Below, piece by piece: positions 55,771 through 64,000 of a stretch of 64,000 bases of DNA. Within the stretch, counting starts at the first letter, position 1; the number at the start of each line of letters is the position of its first letter. Under the pieces are notes generated by a model. The model saw only the letters and a list, made by a program, of their open reading frames with translations. It did no database searches and had not been told where the DNA came from. A program made the position numbers and the translations under genes. Location of the stretch: assembly GCF_024158035.1 (NCBI RefSeq), contig NZ_JAMZEK010000002.1:62001-126000 (forward strand), read 5' to 3'. The stretch is from Dyella lutea (GTDB taxonomy: Bacteria > Pseudomonadota > Gammaproteobacteria > Xanthomonadales > Rhodanobacteraceae).

Positions 55771-55781
55771 TAGGGCGTGTC

Positions 55782-58097
55782 ATGAAGCACAAATGGGTAC
55801 TCGCAACGTCGGTCTTCCTCGTCTTGGCATCGACGGCGGCCGTCGCTGCGAGCTCCGCTACCGCGGGACACGCTGCCTCGGTCGACCCGCGCATCGGTAC
55901 CGGTGGCGCCGGCCACACCTTTCCGGGTGCCACGGTGCCGTTCGGCATGATCCAGCTGTCACCGGACACGGCCATGCCGGACTTCCACCACGCCTACGCA
56001 TGGGCCGCCGGCTACCAGTACGGCGACCCGACCATCATGGGCTTCTCGCACACGCACTTCTCCGGCTCCGGCCATTCGGACCTGGGCGACGTGCTGGTGA
56101 TGCCGATCGCGGGCGACGTCAAGCTGGACCCGGGCGATGCCAGCCAGCCGGGCAGCGGCTACCGCTCGCGCTTCAGCCACGCCACCGAGGTGGCGCGGGC
56201 CGGCTACTACGCGGTGACCCTGAGCGACTACGGCATCCGCGCCGAGCTCACCGCCGGCAAGCGCATCGGCTGGCATCGCTACACCTTCCCCAAGGGCAGG
56301 CCGGCGCACCTGCTGCTGGACCTGCGTCCCTCGATCTACGACTACGACGGCAAGGTGCTGTGGTCGCGCCTGCGTGTGCGTGAGGACGGCACCGTCACCG
56401 GCTGCCGGCTGACCAACGGCTGGGCGCGCGGACGCGAGCTGTGCTTCGCGATGCGCTTCAACCAGCCGATGACCGGCCGCACGCTGTACAACCGCGAGCA
56501 GAACATGCCGTACAAGGGCTTCAAGGGCCCGGGCAACCAGGCAAAGGACCAGGACGACCAGAATGGCCGCGCGCTTGAGGCGGTGTTCGACTTCGGTGCG
56601 CTGGGCAAGCCGCTGGAGGTGAAGGTCGCGATCTCCTCGGTCAGTGCGGACAACGCCATCGCCAACCTCGATACCCACGGCAGGGGCTGGGATTTCGATG
56701 CCCGCCGCCGCGAAGCGACCGAAGCCTGGAACAAGGCGCTGGCCGCCATCGACGTGGACGGCTCGCCGTCGCAGCGCACCCAGTTCTACACCGCGCTCTA
56801 CCACGCCTTCCTGTCGCCCACGCTGAGCATGGACGTCAACGGCCAGTACCGCGGCCCGGACCACCAGGTGCACGAGGCGAAGGATGCCAATGGCCGGTTC
56901 GACTTCTACTCCACCTGGTCGCTGTGGGACGTCTACCGCGCCCAGCAGCCGCTGATGGTGCTGCTTCGCCCGGACATGAGCACCGACTTCGTGCGTTCGC
57001 TGGTCGCCGCCGCCAGGGACAGCCCGTTCGGCATCCTTCCGGTATGGGCGTACCAGGGCCTGGAGACCTGGTGCATGATCGGCTACCACGCCGTGCCGGT
57101 GATCGCCGACGCTTACGTCAAGGGCGTGCGCGGATTCGACGCCAACGAGGCGCTGAAGGTCATGGTGGCCAGCGCCACCTACAAACCCTACGGCGACCTG
57201 GCCGACTACATGAAGCTCGGCTACGTGCCGATCGACCACGAGCCGGAAGCCGCCTCCAAGACCCTGGAATACGCCTACGACGACTGGTCGCTGGCGCAGA
57301 TGGCCCGGGCCATGGGCAAGTCCGACACCGCGGCGACCTTCATGAAACGCTCCGCCTACTGGCGCAACGCCTGGGACCCGAAGACCGGCTTCATGCGCGC
57401 CAGGCTCAGCAACGGGCAGTTCCGCGAGCCGTTCGACCCGACCTTCGCCGGCTACGGCAGCGACTACACCGAGGGCAACGCCTGGCAGTACTCGTGGTAC
57501 GTGCCGCAGGACGTGCCGGGGCTGGTTAAGGCGATGGGGGGCGCGGACAAGTTCATCGCCAAGCTCGACGCCACCTTCGATGCCAAGGTCGACCCGGCCC
57601 ACTTCAAGAACGTGGAGGACATCACCGGCCTGATCGGCTGGTACGCGCACGGCAACGAGCCCAGCCACCACATGGCCTACCTCTACGACTACGCCGGTGC
57701 GCCGTGGAAGACGCAGCAGCGCCTGAAGCAGATCATGGATACCCAGTACGCGGCCACGCCCGACGGTCTGGCCGGCAACGACGACCTGGGCCAGATGTCC
57801 GCCTGGTACGTGTTCACCGCGCTGGGCTTCTACCCGGTGACGCCGGCGAGCGATATCTACGCGATCGGCCGGCCGTTCGTCCCGAAGGCGGTGCTGCACC
57901 TGGGCGGCGACAAGACTTTCACGGTCACTGCATCACCCTTCGACGGTTTGCATCCGTACGTCGGCGAAATCACCCTCGATGGCCACCCGCTCAGGCAACC
58001 CTTCTTGCACCACGGCGACCTGGTCGCCGGCGGCACCCTGCACTTCACCATGGTGGCCCACCCGCCTGCCGGCGCGACGGCAGACGATGCGCGTTGA
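55782..58097 (+). CDS. Exported GH92 alpha-mannosidase (copy 3)
   Basis: The third GH92 enzyme, 771 residues, with a Sec signal peptide (MKHKWVLATSVFLVLASTAA...). Motifs are VDPRIGTGGAGHTFPGAT, MGFSHTHFSGSGHSD, WSLWDVYRAQQPLMVLL, GLETWCMIGYHAV, AHGNEPSHHMAYLYDYAG and AGNDDLGQMSAWYVFTALG, all conventional. It is closer to copy 1 in these motifs than to copy 2. It is the only mannosidase gene on the plus strand and faces lacI across the operator, so it should be the most tightly regulated member. Confidence 0.93.
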   Translation: MKHKWVLATSVFLVLASTAAVAASSATAGHAASVDPRIGTGGAGHTFPGATVPFGMIQLSPDTAMPDFHHAYAWAAGYQYGDPTIMGFSHTHFSGSGHSDLGDVLVMPIAGDVKLDPGDASQPGSGYRSRFSHATEVARAGYYAVTLSDYGIRAELTAGKRIGWHRYTFPKGRPAHLLLDLRPSIYDYDGKVLWSRLRVREDGTVTGCRLTNGWARGRELCFAMRFNQPMTGRTLYNREQNMPYKGFKGPGNQAKDQDDQNGRALEAVFDFGALGKPLEVKVAISSVSADNAIANLDTHGRGWDFDARRREATEAWNKALAAIDVDGSPSQRTQFYTALYHAFLSPTLSMDVNGQYRGPDHQVHEAKDANGRFDFYSTWSLWDVYRAQQPLMVLLRPDMSTDFVRSLVAAARDSPFGILPVWAYQGLETWCMIGYHAVPVIADAYVKGVRGFDANEALKVMVASATYKPYGDLADYMKLGYVPIDHEPEAASKTLEYAYDDWSLAQMARAMGKSDTAATFMKRSAYWRNAWDPKTGFMRARLSNGQFREPFDPTFAGYGSDYTEGNAWQYSWYVPQDVPGLVKAMGGADKFIAKLDATFDAKVDPAHFKNVEDITGLIGWYAHGNEPSHHMAYLYDYAGAPWKTQQRLKQIMDTQYAATPDGLAGNDDLGQMSAWYVFTALGFYPVTPASDIYAIGRPFVPKAVLHLGGDKTFTVTASPFDGLHPYVGEITLDGHPLRQPFLHHGDLVAGGTLHFTMVAHPPAGATADDAR

Positions 58098-58179
58098 GCA
58101 CGCCGTATCCGCGACGGATCCGCGTGACGCGCGGGCATGCCAGAATGCCCCGTCCAGCCTGTCGGGGGTCGGTCGGTAG

Positions 58180-59979
58180 ATGCAGATGAGGAACCTGAGC
58201 TTCCTGCGCTGGCGGGTCGTCGGCCTGCTGCTGTCGGTGGTGGTGATCGTTGCGCTGCCGTATGCGATCACCCGCAATACCTCGAACGATGCGCTGGATG
58301 CGTCCCAGTGGGTGACGCATTCCTCGGAGGTGAAGTCGATCACCTACCGAATCGCCTATCTCAGTCGCGATGCCGAGGCGGCCTCCTACCGGATCGTGCT
58401 GAGCGGCGATGACGAGGCGGCGCAGGCACGGATCGACGATGCTTCGCATGCGATTTCCAAGCTGATCTGGCAGCTGCGCGACCTCACGCGCGACAACCCG
58501 GACCAGCAGGCGTTGATCGGTTCGCTGCAGACCACCATCAGCGGCCGCTCCACCCTGATGTGGCAGGCACTCTGGCGCGCCCGCCACAACGACCGGCCGG
58601 GCGCGGAGAAGGCGCTGCGCGACGCCGGCAAACTGTTTGTGCTCGGTGACGTCCTCGACAAGATCGTCAGCACCGAAGACCGGCTGCTTGTCGACCGGCG
58701 AAAGGCAGCGGAGGCCCAGTCGAGCAACTATCGGCTCGTGCTCGGCATCGGAGCGTTCGCGCAGATGCTGCTGCTGGGCATCATCGTGGTGGTGTCAGAG
58801 CGGCAGATCGGCGAACGCCTGCGCGCGGAGGAGCGCGAGAGCCAGGCGGTGCGCCGTTCGCGGCAGATCGTGCAGGCGGTGCGCGAGCCGATCGTGCTGC
58901 TGGACAAGGAACTCAACACGCTGCTGGTCAACGCCGCGTTCGCCGAGCTGTACGGCATGGATCCGGACGAGAAGCAGTCCCTGCCGTTGGCCGAACTGGG
59001 GGGTGGTGCCTGGGACGACGGGCCGCTGCTGCAGCGGCTGGGCGACGTCATGCTGCGCGACCGCGAGCTGTGGGACTACGAGCTCAACCAGCGCACCGCG
59101 GACGGCGCCGATCGCCGGGTGGTGATCAACGCGCGCCGCGTTCAGCAGGAAAGCGACGAGCCGGCGCTGCTGGTGACGGTAAGCGACATCACCGTGCGTG
59201 CGCTGGTGGAAAGGCAGGTCAAGGAGCTCAACCGGCAGCTGGAGGGCAAGGTCGAACAGATCTCCGACGTGAACCGCGAGCTGGAAGCCTTCAGCTACTC
59301 GGTGTCGCACGATCTGCGTGCTCCGCTGCGACACATCGCCGGTTTCGCCGGCAAGCTGGAGCGCCATCTAGGCGAGCGGCTGGACGACAAGGGGCACCAC
59401 TACCTCGGCGTGATCTCCGGCTCGGCCCAGCGCATGGCCCAGCTGATCGACGATCTGCTGGTGTTCTCCCGCCTCGGCCGTGGCGCGCTGCGCCTGCAGC
59501 CGGTGGACATGCAGTCGCTGGTGGACGAGGCCCGCACCCTGGCCGAGCCGGACACCACCGATCGCCGCGTCGAGTGGAAGGTGGCACCGTTGCCGGTGGT
59601 GGTCGGTGACGAGAACATGCTGCGCATGGTCTGGCAGAACCTGGTCAGCAATGCAGTGAAGTACACCGGCAAGTGCGACGTGGCCCGGATCAGCATCGAG
59701 ACCACGCGCGCGGCCAACGGCGACTACCAGTTCACGGTGGCGGACAATGGCGCCGGGTTCGACATGGAATACGCCGGCAAGCTGTTCGGCGTGTTCCAGC
59801 GGCTGCACCGCGCCTCCGACTTTCCCGGCAACGGCATCGGGCTGGCCAATGTCCGTCGCATCGTGGCTCGCCATGGCGGACGAGTCTGGGCCGAGGGCGA
59901 GCCGGGCAAGGGCGCACGCTTCCACTTTTCCCTGCCGGCCTCCGAGGCCGGCGACACCCATCGACAGGACCGTTCATGA
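58180..59979 (+). CDS. Membrane sensor histidine kinase, CHASE3-PAS-HisKA-HATPase
   Basis: A 599-residue sensor kinase. Segment 1 is about residues 10-30, a CHASE3-type periplasmic domain runs to about 180, segment 2 is about 187-206, then a PAS domain (about 225-345, VREPIVLLDKELNTLLVNAA), the dimerisation helix with phospho-His377 in SYSVSHDLRAPLRH and the ATPase domain (NLVSNAVKYTG, ADNGAGFDMEYAGKLF, GNGIGLANVRRIVARHGG). The HisKA/HATPase halves resemble Cph1/phytochrome kinases, but there is no GAF or PHY domain, so no chromophore. It overlaps the response regulator gene by four bases, so they are partners. Confidence 0.92.
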   Translation: MQMRNLSFLRWRVVGLLLSVVVIVALPYAITRNTSNDALDASQWVTHSSEVKSITYRIAYLSRDAEAASYRIVLSGDDEAAQARIDDASHAISKLIWQLRDLTRDNPDQQALIGSLQTTISGRSTLMWQALWRARHNDRPGAEKALRDAGKLFVLGDVLDKIVSTEDRLLVDRRKAAEAQSSNYRLVLGIGAFAQMLLLGIIVVVSERQIGERLRAEERESQAVRRSRQIVQAVREPIVLLDKELNTLLVNAAFAELYGMDPDEKQSLPLAELGGGAWDDGPLLQRLGDVMLRDRELWDYELNQRTADGADRRVVINARRVQQESDEPALLVTVSDITVRALVERQVKELNRQLEGKVEQISDVNRELEAFSYSVSHDLRAPLRHIAGFAGKLERHLGERLDDKGHHYLGVISGSAQRMAQLIDDLLVFSRLGRGALRLQPVDMQSLVDEARTLAEPDTTDRRVEWKVAPLPVVVGDENMLRMVWQNLVSNAVKYTGKCDVARISIETTRAANGDYQFTVADNGAGFDMEYAGKLFGVFQRLHRASDFPGNGIGLANVRRIVARHGGRVWAEGEPGKGARFHFSLPASEAGDTHRQDRS

Positions 59980-60422
59980 GCAATCGCCTTATCCGCCCCA
60001 TCCTGCTGGTCGAGGACAGCCTCGCCGACGCCGAAATGGCGATGGATGCGCTGCGCGAGGCCAACCTGGCCAACCCGGTCATCCACCTCGAGGACGGGGT
60101 GGAGTGCCTGGACTATTTCTACGCCCGCGGTGCCTGGGCGACCCGCGAGCGGGCCGAGCCGGCGGTGGTGCTGCTGGACATCAAGATGCCGCGGATGAAC
60201 GGCCTGGACGTACTTACCCAGATGCGCAGCGACGAGCGTCTGCGCCGGGTCCCGGTGGTTATCCTGTCCTCCTCGCGCGAGGAGAGCGATCTGGCCCGCA
60301 GCTGGGACCTGGGCGTGAACGCTTACGTGATCAAGCCGGTCGATGCGGACCAGTTCTTCGAGGCGGTGCGCACCCTGGGCCAGTTCTGGGCGGTGCTCAA
60401 CCAGTCGCCGGCGCTGGACTGA
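59976..60422 (+). CDS. Single-domain response regulator (Rcp1-like)
   Basis: A 148-residue stand-alone receiver domain, without output domain. The acidic pair is in LLVEDSLADAEMA, the phospho-acceptor is Asp68 in VLLDIKMPRMNGLD, the switch Thr/Ser is in VVILSSSREE and the conserved Lys is in YVIKPVDADQF. This Rcp1 type, with an insert around EDGVECLDYFYARG, is the normal partner of phytochrome-like kinases. Its ATG overlaps the kinase stop, so it is its cognate partner; output would be through protein-protein interaction or phosphotransfer, perhaps to the following hybrid protein. Confidence 0.93.
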   Translation: MSNRLIRPILLVEDSLADAEMAMDALREANLANPVIHLEDGVECLDYFYARGAWATRERAEPAVVLLDIKMPRMNGLDVLTQMRSDERLRRVPVVILSSSREESDLARSWDLGVNAYVIKPVDADQFFEAVRTLGQFWAVLNQSPALD

Positions 60423-60490
60423 CCGCGACGGGGCAAGGTGGCCGCGCTACGCTGCGCGGCAGACAAGGACGCAGATCGGATACAGCTTCC

Positions 60491-62050
60491 ATGCCTCACA
60501 GGTTGAACCGGACCCTCTCTCCCATCCGCGTCCTCCAGGTGGAGGACAACGCGCTCGACGCCGAGCTGGTGCTCGGCGAGCTCGAGGCGGACGGTCTTGC
60601 TTATTCGGCACGGCTGGTTGACGACGAAGCCAGCTACCTCGAGGCGCTGGAATCGTTCCGGCCGGACATCGTGCTGTCCGACCTGAGCCTGCCGGGCTTC
60701 TCAGGCCAGCGCGCGCTGGAACTGCTGCGTGCCCGCGACGACGGTACGCCCTTCATTTTCGTCTCCGCCACGCTGGGCGAGGAGGCGGCGATCGAGGCGC
60801 TGCGCAATGGCGCCACCGACTACATTCTCAAGCAGAACCCGGCGCGCATGGCCAGTGCGGTGCGTCGCGCGCTCAGCGAGGCCGAGGCGGAGCGTGCGGC
60901 CCATCGCGCCGAGGCCGAGCTGATCCGCGCCCAGCGCTTCGAGGCGCTGGCGATGCTGGCCGGCGGTCTCAGCCACGACCTGCGCAACCTGCTGCAACCG
61001 CTGTTGCTGGCCGGCGACAGCCTGCTCGACTACCAGGACGATCCCCGTCTGGCGAGGTTGGGCTCGCTGGTGCGTGACTGCGGCAAGCGCGGGCTGGAAA
61101 TGGTGCAGTCGATGCTCTCGTTCGCCCGCGGCGCACGCCGTGCCGAGCAGGTGCGGCTGGGAGCGCTGACCAATGCGCTGGAGCTTCTGCTGCAGGGTTC
61201 GGTGCCCCGCGCAGTGGCCATGGAAATGACGCTGGACGATCCGGAGCTGACGTTCGAGGGCAATCACACCGAGCTGCAGCAGTGCTTGTTGAATCTTTGC
61301 CTGAATGCCATCCAGGCGATGCCGGATGGCGGCCGCCTGCACATCACATCCAGCCGCTGTGCGCTGCCGGATGACTTCTTCCTGGACGACGAAGAGCCAC
61401 GGGAGGGCGAATACCTGCGACTGACCGTTGCCGATACCGGTCACGGCATGGACGGGGACACGCTGGAGCGCCTGTTCGAGCCGTTCTTCACCACCAAGCA
61501 GACCGGTACCGGCCTGGGCCTGCTGTCGTGCAAGCGGATCGTCGCCAGCCACGGCGGCGTGATGCGGGTGGAGAGCAAGCCGGGCGAGGGCACCGCGTTC
61601 CACCTCTACCTGCCGCTGGAGGTTCAGGACGAGACGGACAGCTCCGAGAGCGGCGACGACTGGCTGCAGGGCGAGGCCGAGCGGGTGCTGGTGGTGATCG
61701 AGGAAGCCGCGCAGCTTTCGCTGCTGGCGGACATGCTCGACGCCTACGGTTACCAGGCCCACGGCAGCCAGAGTGGCACCGTGGCGCTGCAGTGGATCGA
61801 GGCCCAGGGCCTGCCTGACGTGGTGGTGATGGACGCGGAGATGAACCTGTTCACCGGGGTGCGCACGCTCGCCGCGCTGGTCGACCGTGGCTATGCCGGC
61901 CCGGTGCTGTTGCTGGCCCGCCCCGAGGCACCGCCGCGGCTCGAGGAACTGCCGTCGCTGGAGCACCTGCATGTGGTGGACAAGCCGGTGACGGCGCGCG
62001 GCCTGCTGCAGACCCTGCGTCTGGCCCTCAAAAACAGCGAGGCCACCTGA
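60491..62050 (+). CDS. Hybrid receiver - histidine kinase - receiver protein
   Basis: A 519-residue soluble protein. Residues about 12-130 are a receiver (VLQVEDNALDAELV, Asp64 in IVLSDLSLPGFSG, Lys in YILKQNPARM). A coiled linker leads to a kinase core with phospho-His162 in LAGGLSHDLRNLLQPLL, N-box NLCLNAIQAMPDGG and G boxes VADTGHGMDGDTLERLF / TGTGLGLLSCKRIV, NtrB/PAS-kinase-like. The C-terminal receiver (about 395-515) has Glu-Glu where the acidic pair should be (VVIEEAAQL), but Asp448 and Lys498 remain. Sixty-eight bases separate it from the response regulator gene. It probably relays phosphate from Rcp1-like signals; the output is unknown. Confidence 0.9.
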   Translation: MPHRLNRTLSPIRVLQVEDNALDAELVLGELEADGLAYSARLVDDEASYLEALESFRPDIVLSDLSLPGFSGQRALELLRARDDGTPFIFVSATLGEEAAIEALRNGATDYILKQNPARMASAVRRALSEAEAERAAHRAEAELIRAQRFEALAMLAGGLSHDLRNLLQPLLLAGDSLLDYQDDPRLARLGSLVRDCGKRGLEMVQSMLSFARGARRAEQVRLGALTNALELLLQGSVPRAVAMEMTLDDPELTFEGNHTELQQCLLNLCLNAIQAMPDGGRLHITSSRCALPDDFFLDDEEPREGEYLRLTVADTGHGMDGDTLERLFEPFFTTKQTGTGLGLLSCKRIVASHGGVMRVESKPGEGTAFHLYLPLEVQDETDSSESGDDWLQGEAERVLVVIEEAAQLSLLADMLDAYGYQAHGSQSGTVALQWIEAQGLPDVVVMDAEMNLFTGVRTLAALVDRGYAGPVLLLARPEAPPRLEELPSLEHLHVVDKPVTARGLLQTLRLALKNSEAT

Positions 62051-62064
62051 AGCGGTGGCCTCGC
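62031..62064 (-). terminator. Terminator of the pilR-type gene
   Basis: On the minus strand GCGAGGCCACC, loop GCTTCA and GGTGGCCTCGC form an 11-bp stem followed by TGTTTTT. It is 25 bases after the pilR stop and overlaps the last codons of the hybrid kinase gene on the other strand. Confidence 0.85.
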
Positions 62065-62088
62065 GTGTACCGCATGAGGGCGGGCGGC

Positions 62089-63498
62089 TCAGTCGATACC
62101 CAGCTTCTTGAGCTTGTAGCGCAGCGCGCGGAAGGTGATGCCGAGCTTCTTGGCGGCGGCGGTCTTGTTGTAGCGCGACTCCTCCAGCGCCTTCATGATC
62201 GCCGTGCGTTCGAGGTTGCTGATGTAGTCCTCCAGCGCCACGCCGCTGCCCGGAGTGGCCGGCGGCGCGGCCTCGGCGGCGCCGGCCACGGTTGCCGGCG
62301 GAGCGACGACGCCGGCATCGAAGGCCGGTCGCGACGTACGCTGCGGCAGCATCAGGTCGGCGGCGTCGATGCTCTCGCCGTCGCTCATTGCCATCGCACG
62401 CTCCAGCACGTTTTCCAGCTCGCGCACGTTGCCGGGGAAGTCGTACTCGTCCAGCGCCTGTTGCGCCGCCGGCAGCAGCCGGCCCGCTGCCATGCCGCTC
62501 TTGGCGGCCAGCTGGCGCAGGATATGCGCCGCCAGCAGCGGCACGTCGCCACGACGCTCGCGCAGCGGCGGCACGCGCAGCTCGATCACGTTGATGCGGT
62601 AGAACAGGTCCTGGCGGAACTGGCCCTGGTCGACCAGGGCCGCCAGGTTCTTGTGCGTGGCCGAGAGGATGCGCACGTCCACCGGCACCTCCTCGCGTGC
62701 GCCGATCGGTCGCACGGCCTTTTCCTGGATCGCACGCAGCAGCTTCACCTGCATGTGCAGAGGCAGCTCGGCCACTTCGTCGAGGAACAGCGTGCCGCCG
62801 TTGGCGGCCTGGAACAGGCCTTCCTTGTCGCTGGCCGCACCGGTGAAGCTGCCGCGCTTGTGGCCGAAGAACTCGCTTTCCATCAGCTCGGTGGGAATCG
62901 CGCCGCAGTTCACCGGCACGAACGGCCCGGAGGCACGCGGACCCTGCTCATGGATCAGCCGGGCGACCAGCTCCTTGCCGACGCCGGACTCGCCGGCGAT
63001 ATAGACCGGGGCCTGATTGCGCGCCAGCTTGCCGATGGTGGCGCGCACCTGCTGCATCACCGCCGAGTCGCCGATCAGCCGGTCGCTGGAGCCGCCCCCG
63101 GTGCTGGCGCCACCCTCGCCGCGCTTTTCCTCGGCCAGCTTCAGCGCCGTGCGCACCAGCCGCCGCAGCATCTGGATGTCCACCGGCTTGGAGACGAAGT
63201 CGAAGGCCCCTGCTTTCAGTGCGCTCACCGCCGCATCGACGTTGCCGTAGGCCGTGATCATCGCCACCGGTGTGTCCGGGTGCTGTTCGGCGATCAGTTC
63301 GATCACCTCGTGGCCGGTGCCGTCGGGCAGGCGCATGTCGGTGAAGCACAGGTCGTAGCTGCGTTCGGCCAGCGCGCGCTTGGCCTCGCCGACGGTGCCG
63401 ACCGCGTCCACCTGCAGGTCCATGCGGCCGAGGGTGATGGTGAGCAGTTCGCGGATGTCGCGTTCGTCGTCGACGACCAGGACAGTCTGTAGGCTCAT
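62089..63498 (-). CDS. pilR: Sigma-54-dependent response regulator, PilR type
   Basis: An NtrC-family activator, 469 residues: receiver (Asp54 in CFTDMRLPDG), AAA+ domain with the Walker A GESGVGKEL, GSFTGA loop that contacts sigma-54, Walker B GGTLFLDEVAELPLHMQ, and a Fis-type HTH ending FRALRYKLKKLGID. The order and wording match Pseudomonas PilR closely, including TLGRMDL and the LARNQAPVYIAGESG segment. PilR activates pilA (type IV pilin) transcription. The start at 63498 gives MSLQTVLVVDDERDIREL; an extended frame upstream is unconvincing. The normal partner gene pilS is not next to it, so it may be orphaned here or sense through another kinase. Confidence 0.88.
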   Translation of the reverse strand: MSLQTVLVVDDERDIRELLTITLGRMDLQVDAVGTVGEAKRALAERSYDLCFTDMRLPDGTGHEVIELIAEQHPDTPVAMITAYGNVDAAVSALKAGAFDFVSKPVDIQMLRRLVRTALKLAEEKRGEGGASTGGGSSDRLIGDSAVMQQVRATIGKLARNQAPVYIAGESGVGKELVARLIHEQGPRASGPFVPVNCGAIPTELMESEFFGHKRGSFTGAASDKEGLFQAANGGTLFLDEVAELPLHMQVKLLRAIQEKAVRPIGAREEVPVDVRILSATHKNLAALVDQGQFRQDLFYRINVIELRVPPLRERRGDVPLLAAHILRQLAAKSGMAAGRLLPAAQQALDEYDFPGNVRELENVLERAMAMSDGESIDAADLMLPQRTSRPAFDAGVVAPPATVAGAAEAAPPATPGSGVALEDYISNLERTAIMKALEESRYNKTAAAKKLGITFRALRYKLKKLGID

Positions 63499-63570
63499 GG
63501 GCTCTGGGGATCGTGGGTTGGCGGGCAGGATACTCGCCGCGTCCACCGTCGGCAAAGCAGGCCCGGGCGC

Positions 63571-64000
63571 TCAGGGCGTCCGGGCAGGGGCGGCGTGCCC
63601 CCGATCAGGGTCGCGCCGGCCAAGGTGCCGGGCGAAGTAGTCGACGATGGTTCGGTAGGCCTGGCGCGACTCCGGCAGTTCGGGGTCGGAAAAGAACGAG
63701 TGCCACATGCCTTCCCACACGTGCAGCTCGGTCTCGACGCCGGCCTGCTGGAGCAGGGCCTGGCTGCGCACCTCCGAGCTCATCGCCATGTCGCGGGTGC
63801 CGGTGATCAACAGGGTCGGCGGAAACCTGGCCAGCAGCGTGGGTGACAGCCCCGGCTGCACCATCGGATCGTGCGGATCGGCGCCCCGGAAATAGGGCAG
63901 GTCCCCGAGGCCCAGGCGGTGTGCCGGTACACCCTGGCCGTTCAGCAGGGGCGCGACCCAGGACGAGTCGCCGGTCAGGTCCAGCAGCGAGCCGCAGAAG
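63571..64000 (-). CDS. Alpha/beta hydrolase, HSL-like, C-terminal part (5' end outside window)
   Basis: The C-terminal 143 residues of an alpha/beta-hydrolase of the hormone-sensitive-lipase/acetyl-esterase group. The catalytic Asp is in LITGTRDMAMS and the catalytic His is in WEGMWHSFF (residues numbered only within the visible part). The nucleophile elbow (GxSxG) lies beyond the right edge. The frame is open to base 64000, so the gene starts outside the window. It ends 73 bases upstream of pilR on the same strand. Confidence 0.85.
   Translation of the reverse strand, partial: FCGSLLDLTGDSSWVAPLLNGQGVPAHRLGLGDLPYFRGADPHDPMVQPGLSPTLLARFPPTLLITGTRDMAMSSEVRSQALLQQAGVETELHVWEGMWHSFFSDPELPESRQAYRTIVDYFARHLGRRDPDRGHAAPARTP

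Noticed and set aside
58180-59979. Bacteriophytochrome
   Set aside because: Kinase core is phytochrome-like, but no GAF or PHY domain and no chromophore-binding cysteine region; it has a CHASE3 sensor and membrane segments instead.

Overview
The window is about 64 kb of GC-rich chromosome from a gammaproteobacterium of the Xanthomonadales/Lysobacterales, most likely the Rhodanobacteraceae (Rhodanobacter, Dyella, Luteibacter or Frateuria-like). That placement is an inference. It rests on the division/cell-wall cluster running mraY-ftsW-murG-murC-ddl with no murD between mraY and ftsW, on the lpxC-dciA-M23-secA order, on the intact lptD-surA-pdxA-rsmA-apaG-apaH operon, on a PilR-type regulator close to the Pseudomonas one, and on a 28-base palindromic repeat of a kind common in these genomes. 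I saw no tRNA, rRNA, CRISPR array, insertion sequence or prophage.

Layout. 1-8.7 kb: plus-strand cell-wall/division operon, mraY (5' end outside the window) to ftsZ, with overlapping genes and a strong terminator-like hairpin after ftsZ. 9.1-14.6 kb: lpxC, a convergent dciA-like gene, an M23 peptidase and secA, closed by a 40-bp palindromic bidirectional terminator. 14.7-21.6 kb: minus-strand lptD-surA-pdxA-rsmA-apaG-apaH (LPS export, periplasmic chaperone, vitamin B6, rRNA methylation, Ap4A hydrolysis). 21.7-27.2 kb: a histone-deacetylase-like hydrolase, a PduO-type cobalamin adenosyltransferase with a membrane protein next to it, two ubiquinone-type FAD monooxygenases and a secreted dienelactone-hydrolase-like protein. 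27.4-29.0 kb: a TPR-sulfotransferase.

Two mannoside-degrading clusters flank a block of mostly backbone genes. Cluster A (29.2-35.8 kb, minus) encodes exported GH2 beta-mannosidase, GH125 exo-alpha-1,6-mannosidase and a GH92 alpha-mannosidase. Cluster B (48.5-58.1 kb) encodes two more GH92 enzymes, an AGE-family mannose-isomerase-like protein, a PfkB fructokinase, a FucP/GluP-type MFS importer and a LacI regulator. Read together they give a complete route: exported exo-mannosidases release mannose, the MFS protein imports it, the isomerase makes fructose and the kinase makes fructose-6-phosphate. A LacI-type palindrome lies between lacI and the divergent GH92 gene, and a weaker copy lies at the start of the cluster A operon, suggesting one regulon. 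Between the clusters are ispB, a drug-type MFS exporter, a DedA-rhodanese fusion, ssb, a NatAB-like ABC exporter, a PAP2 protein with an altered motif, two unrecognised exported proteins, a Gfo/Idh/MocA oxidoreductase and an exported M1 aminopeptidase.

58.2-64 kb is a signalling region: a CHASE3-PAS histidine kinase overlapping a single-domain response regulator, a receiver-kinase-receiver hybrid protein, a PilR-type sigma-54 activator whose sensor PilS is not adjacent, and the 3' part of an alpha/beta hydrolase cut by the window end. Annotated starts are my choices. In several genes a longer frame exists, and I preferred the start with a ribosome-binding site, a signal peptide or a conserved N-terminus.
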